Shown here in pieces: positions 60,455-64,000 of a stretch of DNA of 64,000 nucleotides. Origin of the DNA: Polaromonas sp. (GTDB taxonomy: Bacteria > Pseudomonadota > Gammaproteobacteria > Burkholderiales > Burkholderiaceae_C); NCBI RefSeq assembly GCF_016185115.1, contig NZ_JACPOF010000030.1:372001-436000 (forward strand), in the 5' to 3' direction. Under the pieces are notes generated by a model. It made no database searches. It saw only the letters and a list, made by a program, of their open reading frames with translations, and was not told where the DNA came from. Numbering within the stretch: the first letter of the stretch is position 1; the number at the start of each line of letters is the position of its first letter. The position numbers and the translations under genes were made by a program.

Positions 60455-60794
60455 AAACTTGTTCCCGCCGATTCCTGAATTGGGGTGGAAGTTATCACAG
60501 CCGGGCGCTTCACGCTGGCGCGGCCCCTTTTGCCAGTACACACCGTAGCAGGGTGTGCCCGCCGCCGTGCAGGGCCGGCCCGAAAGCGTTAGGAGAGGCA
60601 GGGCTTGGCCGCAACAGGCCCCACCGGGGGTGGGAAAAGCCGCCCCAAACGCAAAAACGACGGCCGCCAGACTCAAGTGCACAAACTTTCTTGACTTGCC
60701 GCAAGCCCTCAACGACCATCGACAATACGTAACAGGAAACTCCGGTGCGGCCCGGCGTGCAGATGCCCGTCCTGGTGATCAGGATACCCGCCGC
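60455..60794. other. Intergenic region between gshA and a hypothetical gene
   Basis: About 340 bp, divergent promoter region. It holds two small hairpins, CACACC/GGTGTG (60539-60557) and CCCACC/GGTGGG (60620-60634), and a TTGACT hexamer near 60690, but no convincing complete promoter or RNA gene. Open frames through it have no coding character. Confidence 0.5.
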
Positions 60795-61475
60795 ATGCAA
60801 ATCTCCATGAAAAAACTGTTCAGGAACATCTTTGGCAAAAAAACATCTTCCAGCCAGGGAACCCAGGCCGACACCGCACGGGAAAACCGGGACAGCCCGG
60901 TCTCGATAGAGGACGGCTCGGAAAACGCCACCCGGCGGCAGCTGGTGCAGGTGCTGCTGCGCGATGTGCTGCGCAAGAGCGGCATCCCCGCCGACTGGAT
61001 TGAATGCCAGATGCTGCTGGTGTCCAGCCGCAGCCGTGGCCAGGGCATGTATGTGCGCCTGCTGGTGAGGCACTGGGACGAGCGGCTGATGAATTACCTT
61101 GTAGCGTTCCAGCAAACCCTGATGACCGATATTCGCCGCTTTGAGCCGAAAGCCGAAGAATGGCTGCACGGCATCTCATGGCAACTCGAGATGGCTGACC
61201 AGTGCCCGTACGCCACACTGCCGGACAAATCATTCTGGGTGGAAGCGCTGCAGAAACCCGCAGCGCCCATGGCCGAGGTTTTTGCCGAACCTATACCCGA
61301 AGTTCTTGCCGACCCCGACAAGCCGGCCTTCAAACCGACAGCTGACGACGAGGAAATCAATCGGGCCCGGGACCTTGAACGCCTGTTCGCCATCCGTGAC
61401 CAGGAACTGGACCGCCAGGCGGCACAAGGCCTGACACCTCCAGATTTCGAAAAGACGCAACCCTCCTCGCTCTAG
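60795..61475 (+). CDS. Conserved hypothetical protein
   Basis: A 226-residue soluble protein with a basic N-terminus (MKKLFRNIFGKKTSSSQ), a compact central region (about 40-160: QLVQVLLRDVLRKSGIPADW, MLLVSSRSRGQGMYVRLLVR, YATLPDKSFWVEAL) and an acidic, charged C-terminus with ARDLERLFAIRDQELD. Start uncertain: ATG 60795 or the ATG four codons later. No family recognised. Confidence 0.75.
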   Translation: MQISMKKLFRNIFGKKTSSSQGTQADTARENRDSPVSIEDGSENATRRQLVQVLLRDVLRKSGIPADWIECQMLLVSSRSRGQGMYVRLLVRHWDERLMNYLVAFQQTLMTDIRRFEPKAEEWLHGISWQLEMADQCPYATLPDKSFWVEALQKPAAPMAEVFAEPIPEVLADPDKPAFKPTADDEEINRARDLERLFAIRDQELDRQAAQGLTPPDFEKTQPSSL

Positions 61476-61565
61476 CACCGCCGGGTCTGCCCGCCCTCAA
61501 GCCATCAGGGAAAACGACAAGCGGCACCCGGCTGATTTCTGCAGGCACGGTGCTACGCTGGCCCG

Positions 61566-62828
61566 ATGACCGCAACGACACCCGGCACAGACCCTTCTTC
61601 ACTGGCAGATTCACGCTACGCCGTGATGCGCCTGCTGGTGACCCTGGCACTCATGACCGTCGGCGCTGCCGGCATGTATGTGGTGCCGGTCGTCATGACA
61701 ACGGTACAGGCTGAATTCGGTGTCGCGCGCGCCGATGCATCTCTTGCCTACACGCTGCTGATGATTGGTTTCGGCCTGGGCGGCATGCTGATGGGCAGGC
61801 TGGCCGACCGTTTTGGCGTGACCGTTCCGCTGCTGATAGGCGCAAGCGGCCTGGGTTTTGGATATATCGCGGCGTCGATGTCCGGCAGCATCTGGACCTT
61901 CACGCTGGTACACGGTTTGATGATAGGCCTGCTGGGCAGTTCTGCGACTTTTGCACCGCTGCTGGCCGATACCTCACTCTGGTTTGTGAAACGACGCGGC
62001 ATTGCGGTGGCGGTCTGCGCCAGCGGCAATTACATTGGCGGTGCCATCTGGCCGCCCATAGTCCAGCATTTCACCGAGACCGTGGGCTGGCGGCAGACCT
62101 ACCTCGGCCTGGGCATCTTCACTTTTATCACCATGACGGCGCTGGCGCTGATGATGCGCAGGCGCCCGCCGCTGGCTGTGGCGTCAAGCACGGGCGGGCA
62201 GTCATCGGGCATGTCGAGTGCCCGGCCTTTTGGCATGACGCCCTCGCGTGCGCAAATCCTGCTGTGTATTGCCGGCGTTGCCTGCTGCACGGCCATGGCC
62301 ATGCCGCAGGTGCACATCGTGTCGTACTGCACCGACCTGGGCTACGGTGCGGCGCGCGGCGCAGAAATGCTCTCGCTGATGCTGGCCTGCGGCGTTGTCA
62401 GCCGGCTTGTGTCGGGCATCATCTGCGACCGCATAGGCGGGCTGCGCACGCTGCTTCTGGGCTCGACCCTGCAGGGCATCGCCCTCGTGATGTTTCTGCC
62501 CTTTGACGGGCTGGTGTCGCTCTACCTGATTGCCGCGCTCTTCGGGCTGTTCCAGGGCGGCATCGTGCCGTCTTACGCCATCATCGTGCGCGAATATTTC
62601 GAGCCCAAGGAAGCCGGCGCGCGCGTCGGCACCGTCATCATGGCCACCATGCTGGGCATGGCGCTGGGCGGCTGGATGTCAGGCAAGGTGTTTGACCTGA
62701 CGGGTTCGTACCACGCGGCCTTCATCAACGGTATCGCGTGGAACCTGCTGAACTTCAGCATTGCGTTTTTTCTGCTCTACCGGGTTCATCGTGCGCGTAA
62801 TCTGCGCACGGCTGCGGCGGCGGGCTGA
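61566..62828 (+). CDS. MFS transporter
   Basis: A major-facilitator carrier of 420 residues with twelve predicted membrane segments. The loop 2-3 motif GRLADRFGVTVPLLIG and central break near residue 205-225 are visible. Resembles the monocarboxylate/oxalate-formate antiporter branch more than sugar carriers. Substrate unknown. ATG at 61566; ends 18 bp from the convergent carboxylesterase gene. Confidence 0.88.
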   Translation: MTATTPGTDPSSLADSRYAVMRLLVTLALMTVGAAGMYVVPVVMTTVQAEFGVARADASLAYTLLMIGFGLGGMLMGRLADRFGVTVPLLIGASGLGFGYIAASMSGSIWTFTLVHGLMIGLLGSSATFAPLLADTSLWFVKRRGIAVAVCASGNYIGGAIWPPIVQHFTETVGWRQTYLGLGIFTFITMTALALMMRRRPPLAVASSTGGQSSGMSSARPFGMTPSRAQILLCIAGVACCTAMAMPQVHIVSYCTDLGYGAARGAEMLSLMLACGVVSRLVSGIICDRIGGLRTLLLGSTLQGIALVMFLPFDGLVSLYLIAALFGLFQGGIVPSYAIIVREYFEPKEAGARVGTVIMATMLGMALGGWMSGKVFDLTGSYHAAFINGIAWNLLNFSIAFFLLYRVHRARNLRTAAAAG

Positions 62829-62846
62829 CCCCGGTACGCCAGACCG

Positions 62847-63509
62847 TCAGGCCAGCACGCGATGGAGCCAGGCCTCCATATCGCCAATCTCCTGCGGGCA
62901 GACCGAGTGTTCCATCGGGTATTCATGCCACTCGACGTTGTAGCCCAGGGCCTTCATGGCATCGCGTGAAGCCGTGGCGCGATCAAGTGCAATCACCGGG
63001 TCGCGTGTGCCGTGGCCCATGAAGATGGGCACATCCTGGCTGGCGACGCTGCGCTCGACGACGATCTTGCTGGTCAGCGGCAGGTAACCCGACATGCACA
63101 TCAGGCCGGCCAGCTTTTCAGCATGGCGCAGGCCGATCATGAGTGTCATGGCACAACCCTGCGAGAAGCCGCCCAGCACGATCTTGCTGGCCGGGATGCC
63201 GCGCGCTTTTTCATTGGCAATGACTTCTTCCATCGCGACCAGCGAGGTGCGCAGGCCGGCTTCATCTTCACGCCGCACCAGGTCGGCGTTCAGGATGTCG
63301 TACCAGGCCGGCATCTGGTAACCGCCATTGATCGTCACGGGAATCACCGGCGCATTCGGGAACAGGAAGCGCACCGGGCCTATGGCGGACAGGTCCAGCT
63401 CTTTCGCAATCGGCAGGAAGTCGCGCCCGTCAGCCCCCAGGCCGTGCATGATGATGATGGTCGCCACCGGGTTTTCGCCGGTCTGGGCTTCGAGGACTTT
63501 GAGGGACAT
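62847..63509 (-). CDS. Carboxylesterase/phospholipase (alpha/beta hydrolase)
   Basis: A 220-residue carboxylesterase of the acyl-protein-thioesterase-like group: IIMHGLGADGRDFLPIAKEL supplies the oxyanion loop, GGFSQGCAMTLMIGL the nucleophile serine, GHGTRDPVIAL the acid, and the histidine is probably in YPMEHSVCPQEI. Hydrolyses short acyl esters. Complete length for the family. Confidence 0.92.
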   Translation of the reverse strand: MSLKVLEAQTGENPVATIIIMHGLGADGRDFLPIAKELDLSAIGPVRFLFPNAPVIPVTINGGYQMPAWYDILNADLVRREDEAGLRTSLVAMEEVIANEKARGIPASKIVLGGFSQGCAMTLMIGLRHAEKLAGLMCMSGYLPLTSKIVVERSVASQDVPIFMGHGTRDPVIALDRATASRDAMKALGYNVEWHEYPMEHSVCPQEIGDMEAWLHRVLA

Positions 63510-63585
63510 GAAGTGGGCTTACAAGAGTTCTTGAACAGCCCCGGATTTTACGGGCCGATGGAAACGCCGTGCCCCGCCGGCGCGT

Positions 63586-63999
63586 CTAGCGATTCAGCCA
63601 GGTGATGCTGAGCTGAAGCACCGTGGCAAACATCACCCACAGCAGGTAGGGAATGTTCACATACGCCACCCAGCGTACGCGGTTCCAGATGGCGGTCAGA
63701 GCCCAGATCAGCGTGCCCAGCACCAGAAGTATGTCCACCGATGCCAGCATGTTGTTCTTCAGGCCGAACTGTATGGGGGTGTAGGCGGCGTTAAAAACCA
63801 GGTTCAGGATAAAGGGCAGCAGCACTGCAAACGGGAGGCGGCGCTTCAGGGTCTTCCACAGCACATATCCAAAGCTGATCGCAATGATGATGTAAAGCAC
63901 AGTCCACACCGGCCCAAAAACGAATGCGGGTGGTGCAAAGACTGGCTTGATGAGTTGCGCGTACCAGGCTGCGCTTGATGATGCTGAAGTACCGTCCAT
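63586..63999 (-). CDS. TspO/MBR-family protein (start near window edge)
   Basis: A 137-residue form of the five-helix membrane protein TspO, which binds porphyrins and influences photosynthetic or stress gene expression in proteobacteria. WYAQLIKPVFAPPAFVFGPV and WTVLYIIIAISFGYVLWKTL are the family N-terminus. Homologues are usually 150-160 residues, so the true start may lie beyond the right edge even though an ATG is present at 63999. Confidence 0.87.
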   Translation of the reverse strand: MDGTSASSSAAWYAQLIKPVFAPPAFVFGPVWTVLYIIIAISFGYVLWKTLKRRLPFAVLLPFILNLVFNAAYTPIQFGLKNNMLASVDILLVLGTLIWALTAIWNRVRWVAYVNIPYLLWVMFATVLQLSITWLNR

Positions 64000-64000
64000 A

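Noticed and set aside
60555..60794. An 80-codon upstream extension of the hypothetical gene at 60795
   Set aside because: Low-complexity Ala/Arg/Pro sequence within the divergent promoter region, no ribosome site.

Overview
The window looks like a GC-rich chromosomal segment of a betaproteobacterium, probably order Burkholderiales and close to the Comamonadaceae (Polaromonas, Variovorax or Rhodoferax type). The reasons are the two Bug/TctC-type periplasmic binding proteins, the density of small catabolic operons, and several families of short palindromic intergenic repeats of a kind I associate with that family. Genus is inference only. I found no tRNA, rRNA, CRISPR array, transposase or phage gene.

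Layout. 1-5.0 kb: a phthalate-type Rieske dioxygenase with a Bug binding protein on the minus strand, and on the plus strand its flavin/2Fe-2S reductase, a Gfo/Idh/MocA dihydrodiol dehydrogenase and a MarR regulator; a palindrome in the divergent promoter is a candidate operator. 5.0-15.2 kb: a long minus-strand operon encoding a gentisate-dioxygenase-like bicupin, a fumarylacetoacetate-hydrolase-family enzyme, a complete branched-chain-amino-acid-type ABC importer, two VOC proteins and an alpha/beta hydrolase, divergent from a NahR-like LysR regulator with a clear T-N11-A box. 15.2-20.1 kb: succinyl-CoA:3-oxoacid CoA-transferase, a PAS-LuxR regulator, a GAF protein, and a LysR/quinone-reductase-like divergent pair. 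20.1-25.9 kb: PcaC-like decarboxylase, catalase-peroxidase, an AhpD-like protein, a thioesterase, an EamA exporter and an SDR. 26-34.5 kb: ETF-ubiquinone oxidoreductase, a tandem pair of membrane-anchored TAXI-like proteins, a DenD-like dehydrogenase and a DctPQM TRAP transporter. 34.5-39.4 kb: tandem glycine riboswitch and gcvTHP.

39.4-49.5 kb: an IclR regulator convergent with an eleven-gene minus-strand catabolic operon (two-subunit class I fumarase/mesaconase-like hydratase, Bug protein, amidohydrolase, flavin reductase, HpaI aldolase, bicupin, two MaoC hydratases, acyl-CoA ligase, SDR). I cannot match this gene combination to a named pathway, and it is the best candidate for new biochemistry here. 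49.6-56.4 kb: SorA-type sulfite dehydrogenase with an unusual two-haem cytochrome, a flavin-dependent oxidoreductase, a small lipoprotein, the exported DUF1800/DUF1501 pair and a frameshifted EF-hand gene. 56.5-57.0 kb: a 536-bp non-coding long inverted repeat. 57-64 kb: ribosome-assembly GTPase, small proteins, gshA, an MFS transporter, a carboxylesterase and a TspO homologue at the window edge.

Together the genes describe a metabolically versatile soil or water heterotroph that imports aromatic and organic acids through Bug, ABC and TRAP binding-protein systems, channels them into CoA and C4-acid chemistry, and feeds reducing power into the quinone pool. Regulatory architecture recurs: binding-protein genes are separated from their membrane-subunit genes by hairpins (livK/livH, dctP/dctQ), and nearly every divergent promoter carries a recognisable dyad.
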